This document shows positions 33,447-41,900 of a stretch of DNA of 45,443 nt, piece by piece. The notes beneath the pieces are model-generated. The model was not told the origin of the DNA. It made no database searches and saw nothing but the letters and a program-made list of their open reading frames with translations. The stretch comes from Clostridia bacterium (GTDB lineage: Bacteria; Bacillota; Clostridia; Christensenellales; Aristaeellaceae): NCBI GenBank assembly GCA_017527065.1, contig JAFXQO010000078.1, positions 1-45,443 on the forward strand, in the 5' to 3' direction. A program made the translations under genes and the position numbers. Each line of letters opens with the position of its first letter. The stretch's first letter is position 1.

Positions 33447-35468
33447 TCAGGCCTTACCCGTCCATTTGTCCATCAGAAGCGGCATGAACAGGCCGCCCTG
33501 CACGCTGCGGGCGATGAAGGCGCGGTATTTGCCGGTGCTGGTGAAGTACCAGTCCGAGAACGCCACCCGGGATTCGCTCTTGCGAAGGTAATGCGCCACG
33601 GGCTTCACCAGGGCGCGGAAGGTCTCCCCGTCCGCCATGGAGGCCGACCACAGTATCCAGTCGCTCTTTGTGTAATCCGAGCGGGAATCCAGCGGCAGGC
33701 CGAATTCGTTCTGCCGCGCGAGGTAGCTTTTGGTCTCCTTCTCGTAGAAGCCGTCGTCCAGCAGATGAAGGCCCAGCAGCTTGTCCCAAACCATGTTGTA
33801 CTTCATGCTCCAGCCCACCTTCTCGAAGGTGAGGTAGGTGTAATCGCCGGCGCTGGCGCGCTCCAGCCAGCTCTTCGCCATGGCGCGGGCCTTGTCCATG
33901 TACTCTTCACAGGCGGCCTCGTCCCCCAGGCCCCTGCGGATCAGCGCGTAGGCCGCCACGCCGCACACCGCCTTGGCGGAGAGGTTGATGTTGTGGGCCA
34001 GGTGCCCGGCGAAGTCGTCGGTGCACAGCTGCTCGCCGGGGTCCTCGCCGAAGTCGATCAGGTAGCGCACCCACTTGTCCAGAAGCGGCATGTATTTGGC
34101 CTCCAGGGACCAGTCGCCGTCCGCCCGGGAGGCGGCGCAGAGCATCAGCAGCATGTTGCCGCACTCCTCCACCGGCATCTGGCCCCGCAGATCGAATATG
34201 TCCGCCGAGGCGGGATACATGTAGATGGGCGGATAGACCAGGCCGTGCATGCGGCGTTCGTAGCCCCGGGTCTTCAGGCCGTACACCTGGCCGGTGGCGT
34301 GGGGATAGCGGCCGGCGTCGTGGGGCGCGAAGTCGTAGGTCCACACCGGCAGGGAGGCGAATTTCAGGATCGGGCGGCACATGCCGCGCACGAACTCGGG
34401 GTTGTACAGCAGGAACAGCGGGATGGAGGGATAGCTCACGTCCACCGTGCCGATGCAGCCGTTGGAGTTGTTCTCCTTGGAGAGGAACACCATGTCGCCG
34501 TTTTCGTCGGCGATGAGCTTGTGCGCGCCGATGGCGTGGCGGTAGGCGGCGCACACGATGAGCCGGTAGTCCTCGCCGCCCCGGGCGAAGGCCTTGTCCA
34601 TGAGCTCCTTGTCCAGCGCCGCGCAGGCGCCGAGCAGCTCGGCCCGCCGGGTGTGGAAGGTTTCGATGGCGTCCAGGATGGTCTTGCCGTCTCTCGCGTA
34701 CCAGGCGGGGGTCACGCGGCCGAAGTAGTTGATGGAGGCGATGTCGTCGTAGGCGGCGTAGAGGCTCATGCAAAGGGGCTCTTCGGGCGTCACTGTTCCG
34801 GACGCGCGGCCGACCAGCGCGGTTTCCTCCGCGGCGACCTCGCCTTCGCCGGCCAGGTAGAGATAGCCCCAGTCGATGGCGATGCCGTCGCCGGAATGGC
34901 CCACGACGCCCTGGTGGGCGCGGCCCGTGAAGGCCACGTTCAGCCCGTTTACCGCGTAGCTGTCCCGCAGCATGGCCGGGCGCTGGGCGCACAGGTAGCC
35001 CGGGTCGGTGGTGGCCTCGCGGCGCTCGGGGTCGGCCGGGAAGTCGCGCAGCTCGTAGCACAGGGCGTCGCTCATGCGGAAGCACAGCGACACCTCGTGG
35101 GCCTTTCCGTCCGTGGAGCGGGCCGAGACGTCCACGTAGGTCACGGGCATGGAGAGGATGTCCGGCCGGTCCAGAAGCAGCGGCGTGGTGAAGGCGATCG
35201 TCACCTCGACGCCCGCGGCGGCCAGCGCGGAGCGGGTGGCGGTGGGAGTCACGGCGAGCGAGACGGTCTCCATGGCGGGCTCCCGACCCGCGCCGAGGAA
35301 GCGCCAGGCCTTGCCGTCGATGACGGCCGCGCCGTCGAGGGGCTTGACTGCCCCGGCCCAGTGGGTGGTGGGCGCGTCGGTCAGCCTGTCGGCGGCGCAC
35401 CAGATGGAGAAGTAGGGGTCATTGACGATCAGCGGCAGCGCCGGAAGGCGGTCGAAGGACTGAGACAC
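33447..35468 (-). CDS. DUF4965/DUF5127 glutaminase-A-type protein
   Basis: A 673-residue protein of the family that includes fungal glutaminase GtaA and related glycoside-like proteins (DUF5127, DUF4965, DUF1793 in order). The start PALPLIVNDPYFSIWCAAD and PTTHWAG are typical, as are AAYRHAIGAHKLIAD, FLSKENNSNGCIGTVDVSYP near 340 and FAPHDAGRYPHATGQVYG near 395, which lie in the alpha/alpha-barrel. The enzyme class is uncertain; glutaminase activity is proven only for a few fungal members. No signal peptide is present. GTG 35468 is chosen because GGGAGGG is 7 nt upstream; the frame runs to ATG 35516. It has its own promoter. Confidence 0.88.
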   Translation of the reverse strand: MSQSFDRLPALPLIVNDPYFSIWCAADRLTDAPTTHWAGAVKPLDGAAVIDGKAWRFLGAGREPAMETVSLAVTPTATRSALAAAGVEVTIAFTTPLLLDRPDILSMPVTYVDVSARSTDGKAHEVSLCFRMSDALCYELRDFPADPERREATTDPGYLCAQRPAMLRDSYAVNGLNVAFTGRAHQGVVGHSGDGIAIDWGYLYLAGEGEVAAEETALVGRASGTVTPEEPLCMSLYAAYDDIASINYFGRVTPAWYARDGKTILDAIETFHTRRAELLGACAALDKELMDKAFARGGEDYRLIVCAAYRHAIGAHKLIADENGDMVFLSKENNSNGCIGTVDVSYPSIPLFLLYNPEFVRGMCRPILKFASLPVWTYDFAPHDAGRYPHATGQVYGLKTRGYERRMHGLVYPPIYMYPASADIFDLRGQMPVEECGNMLLMLCAASRADGDWSLEAKYMPLLDKWVRYLIDFGEDPGEQLCTDDFAGHLAHNINLSAKAVCGVAAYALIRRGLGDEAACEEYMDKARAMAKSWLERASAGDYTYLTFEKVGWSMKYNMVWDKLLGLHLLDDGFYEKETKSYLARQNEFGLPLDSRSDYTKSDWILWSASMADGETFRALVKPVAHYLRKSESRVAFSDWYFTSTGKYRAFIARSVQGGLFMPLLMDKWTGKA

Positions 35469-35521
35469 GGAAAATCCCTCCCTTGTATATCGCAGAGTGC
35501 GGCGGATCTGTTTCATTCCCT

Positions 35522-35550
35522 ATTATGAGAGCAATCGGCCCGCGTGTCAA
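35522..35550 (-). promoter_or_regulatory. Promoter of the DUF4965 gene
   Basis: TTGACA (35550-35545), 17-bp spacer, CATAAT (35527-35522), 54 bp before the GTG start. Confidence 0.78.
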
Positions 35551-35613
35551 TGCGGTTTTGGGGCGGCGGGGCGGGCAAAATATGAAAAATGCCCATGTTT
35601 TTTCAAAAAGAGC

Positions 35614-35642
35614 GTGACGCGGCGGGCTGAATCGTATATAAT
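35614..35642 (+). promoter_or_regulatory. Promoter of the methyltransferase gene
   Basis: GTGACG (35614-35619), 17-bp spacer, TATAAT (35637-35642), 34 bp before the ATG. The -35 box is weak (4 of 6). Confidence 0.6.
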
Positions 35643-35676
35643 AGAGATGTATGGATAATGGCAGGGAGTGAACCGT

Positions 35677-36933
35677 ATGCGTCTTCAGCAGATAAACGTT
35701 GAGCGGGAAGAGCAGGAGGGCCGCGGGCCGTCGGGCGAAATGCGCCTGGGCGACGTGCGGGCGCTGCTGCCCGGCCTGATCGAGCGCTACGCCGGGCAGG
35801 TGCAGGTGATCTACCTGGATCCCCCCTTCCGCACCGGCCAGACCTTCGTGATGCGCGTGCGGGTGGGTGAAAAGGAATGGAAAAGCGGCGCGGGCTCGCT
35901 GGCGCAGACCGCCTACGCCGACGACATGCCCTTCGACGCCTACATGGCCCTGATGCGCGAGACGCTCACCGGCGCGAAGCGGCTGCTCAGCGAAACGGGC
36001 GTCATCTATCTGCACATCGACTACCACATGCACCCGTACCTGCGGCTGCTGATGGACGAGATCTTCGGCGAGGCGAATTTCCTCAACGAGATCATCTGGT
36101 CGTATCAGACGGGCGGCCGCGCGCGGCGCTTTTTCAGCCGCAAGCACGACGTGATCCTGTTCTACCGCAAGAGCCGGAAGTACTACTTCAACCTGGAGAG
36201 CGTGCCCGTGTCCCGACAGGACACCCGCCGCAACCACATGAAGCGCCACGTGGACGCCGACGGCCGCGTGTACCGCTCCATCAAATCCGGCGGCAAGATA
36301 TACACCTACTACGACGACGAGCCCGCCTTTCCCGGCGACGTGTGGGACGACGTGAGCCACCTGCAGCAGAAGGACCCGCAGCGCACCGGCTACGACACCC
36401 AAAAGCCCCTGCGCCTGCTGGAGCGCGTCATACTCTCCAGTAGCCAGCCGGGGGATCTGGTGTGCGACCTGTTCGCCGGCTCGGGCACCACGCTGGAGGC
36501 CGCCTGGCTGAACGGACGCCGCTTCCTGGGAACCGACCTGAACCCCTATTCGCTGCAGACGGTGCGCCGCCGGCTGAACGGCGCGAACGTGACCTACACC
36601 GCGCCGGAATGCGCGGGCAGCCCCGCCGCCGAAGCGTCGGCCGCGCCGGGCATCGCGTTTTACGACGTGCGGCTGGAAAAATACGAGGTGGAGCCGGGGG
36701 TGTGCGCGCGGCTGTTCTCCGGGCTGGACGCGGTGGACAACTGGGCGGTGGGGTACCTTCGGGAAGGCGCGTTCCGGTGCATGGCCTCCGATTTCCGCCT
36801 GCGCCAGAAGCCGGAGCTGAAGACGGTGCTGCAGCTGCCCGTGCTGGAGGGCGTGCCCTGCCTGCGGGTGGGCGACGTGCTGGGACGATATTTTTACTAC
36901 GCGCTGGACTGCGCCGAAGGAGATCAACGTTGA
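35677..36933 (+). CDS. Orphan beta-class DNA amino-methyltransferase
   Basis: A 418-residue enzyme with the catalytic motif DPPF (D48) ahead of the SAM-binding motif LFAGSGTT (near 265), the order of beta-class N6-adenine or N4-cytosine methyltransferases, as in type III systems. MDEIFGEANFLNEIIWSYQTGGR and RKHDVILFYRKSRKYYF are further family marks, as is TQKPLRLLERVI. About 115 residues follow the SAM domain, with no known match. No restriction endonuclease gene is near, so it is probably a stand-alone regulatory methylase or a non-standard two-gene system with its coupled neighbour. ATG 35677 follows AGGGAGTG. Confidence 0.92.
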   Translation: MRLQQINVEREEQEGRGPSGEMRLGDVRALLPGLIERYAGQVQVIYLDPPFRTGQTFVMRVRVGEKEWKSGAGSLAQTAYADDMPFDAYMALMRETLTGAKRLLSETGVIYLHIDYHMHPYLRLLMDEIFGEANFLNEIIWSYQTGGRARRFFSRKHDVILFYRKSRKYYFNLESVPVSRQDTRRNHMKRHVDADGRVYRSIKSGGKIYTYYDDEPAFPGDVWDDVSHLQQKDPQRTGYDTQKPLRLLERVILSSSQPGDLVCDLFAGSGTTLEAAWLNGRRFLGTDLNPYSLQTVRRRLNGANVTYTAPECAGSPAAEASAAPGIAFYDVRLEKYEVEPGVCARLFSGLDAVDNWAVGYLREGAFRCMASDFRLRQKPELKTVLQLPVLEGVPCLRVGDVLGRYFYYALDCAEGDQR

Positions 36934-37490
36934 CTATGAACGACGGCTTTTTCCATTACCAGCTGAGCCTCTATGAAAAAATGAACGTGCTGGCCTCGCT
37001 GTTCGTGGATCCCGAAAACCCGGACGACTTCATCGCCGGCTACATCGCCCACATTAATCCCCGCCAGGTGGCGCTGAACACCGTGTCCCCGGTGGGCCAT
37101 TACGACGGCCTGATGGCCGTGCGCCTCACCGAGGTGAGCACCGTGCTGGGCGAGGACGAATACTCCGAGCGGCTGAGGCGGCTCCTGCTGCTGCGGGGCG
37201 AGGAGCCCCGAGAATCCCTCAGCGTGCGGGCGGAGGAGGACCTGTTCCACGCCATGTGCCGCAAGGCCATGGAGGAGGACCGGGTGATCACGCTGTGGTG
37301 CGGCGAGAGCGAATACGTGGGCCGCGTGACGGAATTAAACGACATGCGCGCGACCATCGGCGCGCTGGATTTCTTCGGCCAGAACCCGGCCGAGGTGACG
37401 CTGGCCCTCCGGGACATCGACATGGCCTCTTTAGGCTCGGAGGACGACGAGATGTTCGGGCTGCTGAGCGAGAACAGACTGCCAGAATGA
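36930..37490 (+). CDS. Unknown protein coupled to the methyltransferase
   Basis: A 186-residue acidic protein without a family that I recognise. Two similar modules are visible: DDFIAGYIAHINPRQVALNTVSPVGHYDGLMAVRLTEVSTV (about 27-67) and EYVGRVTELNDMRATIGALDFFG with VTLALRDIDMASLG (about 128-168). Each reads like a short bent beta-barrel (Sm-like) with an alternating hydrophobic pattern. The middle is a charged helix (RLRRLLLLRGEEPRESL). TTG 36930 overlaps the methyltransferase TGA and has AAGGAG 7 nt upstream; ATG 36936 is the alternative. The overlap implies translation with the methyltransferase, so it may be its partner. The name is not assigned. Confidence 0.75.
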   Translation: MTMNDGFFHYQLSLYEKMNVLASLFVDPENPDDFIAGYIAHINPRQVALNTVSPVGHYDGLMAVRLTEVSTVLGEDEYSERLRRLLLLRGEEPRESLSVRAEEDLFHAMCRKAMEEDRVITLWCGESEYVGRVTELNDMRATIGALDFFGQNPAEVTLALRDIDMASLGSEDDEMFGLLSENRLPE

Positions 37491-37523
37491 ATTAGGAATT
37501 TGGAATTAGGAATTGGGAATTGG
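37489..37523. repeat. Heptanucleotide repeat (GAATTNG)x5
   Basis: Five units of GAATTNG start at 37489, 37496, 37503, 37510 and 37517. The first unit overlaps the stop codon of the methyltransferase partner gene. The tract lies upstream of the pta promoter and is AT-rich in an otherwise GC-rich region. Confidence 0.85.
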
Positions 37524-37612
37524 GTTTGGGGGAATTAAATTTACCGGAATCGGCTTTCCACATTTTCCCAAATGGCGTATACTGACACTGTTTGGTGCGA
37601 GTTACCTATTTC

Positions 37613-37618
37613 TATAAT
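37613..37618 (+). promoter_or_regulatory. pta -10 box
   Basis: TATAAT 18 bp before the pta ATG. No good -35 at the right distance (CTGACA is 25 bp off, TTGGTG 15 bp), so strength is unclear. With the start so close, the leader would be about 12 nt. Confidence 0.45.
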
Positions 37619-37636
37619 GATTTGGAGGGAATCATC

Positions 37637-38629
37637 ATGGCTATCATCGACAAGATCAAGGCGAAGGCCGCGGCCAATGTGAAGACCATCGTGCTGCCCG
37701 AGGGCGAAGAGGACCGCAACGTGCAGGCGGCGGCGAAGGTCGTCGCGGCCGGGCTGGCGAAGCTCATCATGCTGGGCGACCCCGAGAAGGTGAAGGCGGT
37801 GGCCGCGAAGTACGGCGTGTGCCTGGAGGGCATCGAAATCATCAACCCCGCGACCAGCGACAAGGCCGCCGGCTACGCCGCAACGCTGTATGAGCTGCGC
37901 AAGGCGAAGGGCATGACCGAGGAGCAGGCCGCGAAGCTCGTGGCCGATCCCATGTACTACGGCGTGATGATGGTCAAGGCGGGCGACGCGGACGGCCTGG
38001 TCTCCGGCGCGATCCACTCCACCGGCGACATGCTGCGCCCGGCGCTGCAGATCATCAAGGCCAAGCCCGGCATGAAGACCGTGTCTTCCTGCTTCCTGAT
38101 CGAATCCCCCGTGAAGACCTTCGGCGACAACGGCATCATGATCTTCTCCGACTGCGCGGTCAACATCGATCCGGACGCCGAGCAGCTGGCCAACATCGCG
38201 CTGGGCGCGGCGGATTCCGCCCGCAGCCTGGCCGGCATGGAGCCGCGCGTGGCCATGCTCTCCTTCTCCACGAAGGGCAGCGCGAAGCACGACAACGTGA
38301 CCAAGGTTCAGGAAGCCACCCGCATCGCCCACGAAATGGCCCCCGACCTCATGCTGGACGGCGAACTGCAGCTGGACGCCGCCCTGGTGCCCGCCGTGGG
38401 CGAACTGAAGGCGCCCGGCAGCGCCGTGGCCGGCAAGGCCAACGTGCTGGTGTTCCCGGACCTGCAGAGCGGCAACATCGGCTATAAGCTGGCGCAGCGC
38501 CTGGGCCAGGCCGAGGCCTACGGCCCCATCCTGCAGGGCATCGCCAAGCCCTGCAACGACCTGTCCCGCGGCTGCTCCGTGGACGACATCGTCGCCACCG
38601 TGGCCATCACCGCCGCGCAGGCCCAGTAA
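37637..38629 (+). CDS. pta: Phosphate acetyltransferase
   Basis: A 330-residue short-type enzyme that converts acetyl-CoA and phosphate to acetyl phosphate in the cytoplasm. The start VKTIVLPEGEEDRNVQAAAKV, the central GVMMVKAGDADGLVSGAIHSTGDMLRPAL (about 112-142), the FSTKGSAKHDNVTKVQEA block and the SGNIGYKLAQRLGQAEAYGP ending are all standard. It is followed 42 bp later by ackA, making the acetate/ATP pathway. ATG 37637 follows GGAGGGA; a frame extension to 37592 lacks a ribosome site. Confidence 0.97.
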   Translation: MAIIDKIKAKAAANVKTIVLPEGEEDRNVQAAAKVVAAGLAKLIMLGDPEKVKAVAAKYGVCLEGIEIINPATSDKAAGYAATLYELRKAKGMTEEQAAKLVADPMYYGVMMVKAGDADGLVSGAIHSTGDMLRPALQIIKAKPGMKTVSSCFLIESPVKTFGDNGIMIFSDCAVNIDPDAEQLANIALGAADSARSLAGMEPRVAMLSFSTKGSAKHDNVTKVQEATRIAHEMAPDLMLDGELQLDAALVPAVGELKAPGSAVAGKANVLVFPDLQSGNIGYKLAQRLGQAEAYGPILQGIAKPCNDLSRGCSVDDIVATVAITAAQAQ

Positions 38630-38671
38630 CACAAGCGAATTCCCGATACCGCCAGAGAGGAGAGGGTTCCC

Positions 38672-39871
38672 ATGAAAATTCTCATCATCAACGCCGGTTC
38701 TTCCTCGCTGAAGTACCAGCTCATCGACATGCAGGACGAATCCGTGCTGGCCAAGGGCCTGGTCGAGCGCATCGGCATCGAGGGCTCCAACCTGGCCCAC
38801 AAGTACGGCGCGGGCCTGAAGCAGAAATTCGAGCTGGCCACCGCCATCCCGAACCACACCGAGGCCATGAACATCGTGCTGGCCGCCCTGACCGACAAGG
38901 AACACGGCGTCATCGCCAACACCGCCGAGATCGGCGCGGTGGGCCACCGCGTGCTGCACGGCGGCATGAAGTTCACCGCCTCCTGCGTGATCGACCAGGC
39001 CTGCATGGACGCCATCGAGGAGTGCATCCCCCTGGGCCCGCTGCACAACCCCGCCAACCTGCAGGGCATCCGCGCCTGCCAGGCCGTGATGCCGGATACC
39101 CCCATGGTGGCCGTGTTCGACACCGCGTTCCACCAGACCATGCCCCCCAAGGCGTACCTCTACGGCGTGCCGCTGGAGTATTATAAGAAGTATTCCATCC
39201 GCCGCTACGGCTTCCACGGCACCAGCCACCGCTTCATCGCCGGCCGCATCACCGAGATCCTGGGCATGGAGCACAGCAAGGTCGTCATCTGCCACCTGGG
39301 CAACGGCTCTTCCCTGAGCGCGGTGGTGGACGGCAAGTGCGCCGATACCTCCATGGGCCTCACCCCCCTGGAGGGCGTGCTGATGGGCACCCGCTCCGGC
39401 AGCCTTGACCCGGCCGTGGTCGAGTGCATCGCCAACAACGAGGGCCTCACCCCCACCCAGACCCTGAACGTGCTGAACAAGAAGAGCGGCCTGCTGGGCC
39501 TCAGCGAGTACTCCAGCGACATGCGCGACGTGCGCGCCAAGGCCGCCGCGGGCGACGAAAAGTGCAAGACCGCGCTGGACGTGTGGGCCTACGGCATCCG
39601 CAAGACCATCGGCGCCTACGCGGCGGCGATGGGCGGCCTGGACGCGCTGGTGTTCACCGCCGGCATCGGCGAGAACGACGGCGAGGGCCGCGAGTCCGTG
39701 GTGGAGGGCCTGCAGTTCATGGGCATCGAGCTGGACAAGGAGAAGAACGCCCGCATCCGCGGCGAGGAGGCCGAGATCTCCACGCCCAATTCCAAGGTGC
39801 GCGTGTTCGTCATCCCCACCAACGAGGAGCTGGCCATCGCCCGCGACACCCTCGAGCTGGTCACGAAGTAA
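38672..39871 (+). CDS. ackA: Acetate kinase
   Basis: A 399-residue enzyme that transfers phosphate from acetyl phosphate to ADP, giving acetate and ATP. The ASKHA family start MKILIINAGSSSLKYQLID, the HRVLHGG block (residue about 90), FDTAFHQTMP near 149, YGFHGTSHRF near 177, HLGNGSSLSAVVDGK near 208 and the FTAGIGENDGEGRE segment near 327 are all intact. It closes the pta-ackA operon and is followed by a terminator. Confidence 0.98.
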   Translation: MKILIINAGSSSLKYQLIDMQDESVLAKGLVERIGIEGSNLAHKYGAGLKQKFELATAIPNHTEAMNIVLAALTDKEHGVIANTAEIGAVGHRVLHGGMKFTASCVIDQACMDAIEECIPLGPLHNPANLQGIRACQAVMPDTPMVAVFDTAFHQTMPPKAYLYGVPLEYYKKYSIRRYGFHGTSHRFIAGRITEILGMEHSKVVICHLGNGSSLSAVVDGKCADTSMGLTPLEGVLMGTRSGSLDPAVVECIANNEGLTPTQTLNVLNKKSGLLGLSEYSSDMRDVRAKAAAGDEKCKTALDVWAYGIRKTIGAYAAAMGGLDALVFTAGIGENDGEGRESVVEGLQFMGIELDKEKNARIRGEEAEISTPNSKVRVFVIPTNEELAIARDTLELVTK

Positions 39872-39890
39872 TCCGTTCCGATCGCATCAT

Positions 39891-39925
39891 ATCCCGCCCG
39901 GGCGACGCGCCGGGGCGGGATTTTT
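39891..39925 (+). terminator. ackA terminator
   Basis: A 9-bp stem (39891-39899 with 39913-39921) and a T run to 39925. Confidence 0.85.
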
Positions 39926-39937
39926 CATGTCACGGAG

Positions 39938-41590
39938 TCAGAAGCGATCCCTCTTGAAGCCCCGCAGCCATCCGGTGATCAGCTGATCTTCGCCGTCATT
40001 GGCGTCCGCTTTTCCCCGAAGCAGGAAGACATCTTCGTCTTCGCGGACCGGCGGGGAGGCGGGCGCGTCGGGGGGCCTGCTGCGCGGCGTTCGCCTTCCC
40101 TTTCCGCCGGTTTCCAGGTCGCGGGCGTCGAACCGGATGCCGTGGCTTTTCAGGAACCGGGAAAAAATCACAACCGCCACGCCGCTGCATATCACGTCCG
40201 TGATGGGCGTCGCCATCACGATGCCGCAGACGGGGATCAGCGGGTTGAGCAGCAGCATGATGGGTATATCCAGCAGGCCCTTGCGCAGCAGGGCCAGAAA
40301 GAGGGAGCGCCCGCCCTTGCCGGTGGCCTGGAAGAAGGAGATGGTGGCGTAAGCCGCCGCGGAGAAGGGCCCGCCCAGGGCGAGGATGCGCAGGAACCTC
40401 GCGCCCCATTCCAATCCGTCCCCCGTCTGATTGAAAAGGCCCACCATCGGCCGGCTGAAAATCAGGCTTATCAGCATGCAGGCCGCCGCCATGGCGACGG
40501 ACATGGCCGCGGAATACAGGACCGCCTGCTTCATGCGATGGTAGTTTTTGGCCGCGTAATTGTAGCCGATGAGGGGAAGCACGCCCTGGCTCATGCCGCG
40601 CACGATGCAGTGGGCGAGCATGTTGATCTTCTTCGCCACGCTCAGCCCCGCCTGATAGAACACCTGGCCCCCGGCGGTATAGGCGCTCATCAGGTTTTCC
40701 AGCACGGCGAAGGAAACGTTCTCGAGCAGGGTCATCAGGCAGGCCGGCAGGCCGGAAACCAGCACGCTGCGCACCACCGGGCGGTCCAGCATGGCCCGCT
40801 CCGGCCGGAAGCGGAGGGAGGACGCACGGCGGTTGCGGAGGATGATAGCGGCGAAATAGGTCAGCGAAAGGACGTTTGACAGCGCGGTGGCTGCCGCCGC
40901 GCCGAGCACCTCCCGGCCGGGCTCAAGCAGCGCGAACATAAACAGCGGATCCAGCGCGATGTTGGAGACGCCGCCCAGCATGATCCCCAGGCTGGCCTCC
41001 AGGGAGCGGCCCTCCGAGCGGATGAGATGCGACAGGAGCGCCGCCATGGCGGTGGCCAGGCCGCCCAGCGCCACGGTGACCAGCAGGTAATCCGACGCGA
41101 AGCCGTGAACGGCGGCGTCCTGCCCTCCGCCCAGCAGATCGACAAAGGCGTCGCGGAACAGAAGGGCAAACAGCGAATAGCACAGCGTGAGGGCCGCGCA
41201 GCCCCAGCAGGCGAAGGACGACGCCTGGCGCACCCGCTCGTGATCTCCCCGTCCCAGCGCGCGGGAAATGGCGCCGGCCCCGCCGATCCCAAAGAGATTG
41301 CTGACGGCGGATATGAACATGAAGGCCGGCATGCAGACGCCCGCCGCGGCCACCATGGCCGCGTTGCCCGTCAGCGTGATGAAAAAGGTATCGGCCATAT
41401 TGTAGACCACCAGTATGATCTGCCCCATCACAACCGGCGCGGCCAGGCGCGTGACGGACCGCAATATCGGGCTGTGTTCAAACAGTTCCTTCTCATAAGA
41501 CCGCGACCGCACGTTATTCATCTCCCCCCGATCAACAGCGTCCGGAGCGGAAACAAAAAGAGGCGGCCTCCGCTGGCGCGAGTCCGTCAT
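39938..41590 (-). CDS. MATE-family efflux transporter (second)
   Basis: A twelve-helix MATE protein of up to 550 residues. Signature parts are LAAPVVMGQIILVVYNMADTFF, AVSNLFGIGGAGAISRALGRGDHE, the matching second-half VRGMSQGVLPLIGYNYAAKNYHRMKQ and ATGKGGRSLFLALLRKGLLDIP. It carries a soluble C-terminal tail of about 70 residues (Arg/Pro/acidic) not usual for MATE proteins. It belongs to a different subgroup from the one at 29054. The start is uncertain: ATG 41590 has GGAG 9 nt upstream, while ATG 41521 (beginning MNNVRSRSYEKEL) directly abuts GGGGGAG. Substrate is unknown. A TATAAT at 41652-41647 may be its promoter. Confidence 0.9.
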   Translation of the reverse strand: MTDSRQRRPPLFVSAPDAVDRGEMNNVRSRSYEKELFEHSPILRSVTRLAAPVVMGQIILVVYNMADTFFITLTGNAAMVAAAGVCMPAFMFISAVSNLFGIGGAGAISRALGRGDHERVRQASSFACWGCAALTLCYSLFALLFRDAFVDLLGGGQDAAVHGFASDYLLVTVALGGLATAMAALLSHLIRSEGRSLEASLGIMLGGVSNIALDPLFMFALLEPGREVLGAAAATALSNVLSLTYFAAIILRNRRASSLRFRPERAMLDRPVVRSVLVSGLPACLMTLLENVSFAVLENLMSAYTAGGQVFYQAGLSVAKKINMLAHCIVRGMSQGVLPLIGYNYAAKNYHRMKQAVLYSAAMSVAMAAACMLISLIFSRPMVGLFNQTGDGLEWGARFLRILALGGPFSAAAYATISFFQATGKGGRSLFLALLRKGLLDIPIMLLLNPLIPVCGIVMATPITDVICSGVAVVIFSRFLKSHGIRFDARDLETGGKGRRTPRSRPPDAPASPPVREDEDVFLLRGKADANDGEDQLITGWLRGFKRDRF

Positions 41591-41652
41591 CCCCGCTTGC
41601 TCCGGTTGTGGACGCTATTATAGACACTGTCAGGGGCAAAATGCAAATTATA

Positions 41653-41820
41653 ATTTAACACTTTATCATAAATTCGATTTATTTCTTAACAAACCAACTC
41701 GCTTCACAAACGGATTTGTGCGGTTTTGCAGCGGTTCAGGTGCCCGCTGTTTTCTCATTTCTATAAAATCAAATTATCTTTTTATTATAAATAATAAATT
41801 CTGTATATATTCATGCCGGC
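41653..41820. other. AT-rich intergenic tract
   Basis: Within the 310-bp gap 41591-41900, bases from about 41640 to 41815 are very AT-rich compared with the GC-rich surroundings. I see no gene, only the presumed MATE -10 at 41652-41647. The lysR terminator follows. It may be a regulatory or DNA-bending region. Confidence 0.5.
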
Positions 41821-41822
41821 GA

Positions 41823-41872
41823 TAAAGAGAAACGGCGGCCGCGCGAAAGCCCTTTCGCCTCCGCGCGGCCGC
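41823..41872 (-). terminator. Terminator of the LysR-type gene
   Basis: A long stem (41835-41845 with 41862-41872, 11 bp) contains an inner CGAAAG/CTTTCG hairpin; the minus strand then runs into TTTCTCTTTATC. Confidence 0.72.
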
Positions 41873-41900
41873 ATTATGGGTCTATGCTGTTTTTGCGTCC

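Noticed and set aside
33390-35528. 712-codon plus-strand frame opposite the DUF4965 gene
   Set aside because: It shows shadow composition and no homology-like pattern; the minus-strand gene has a promoter, start site, terminator and family motifs.
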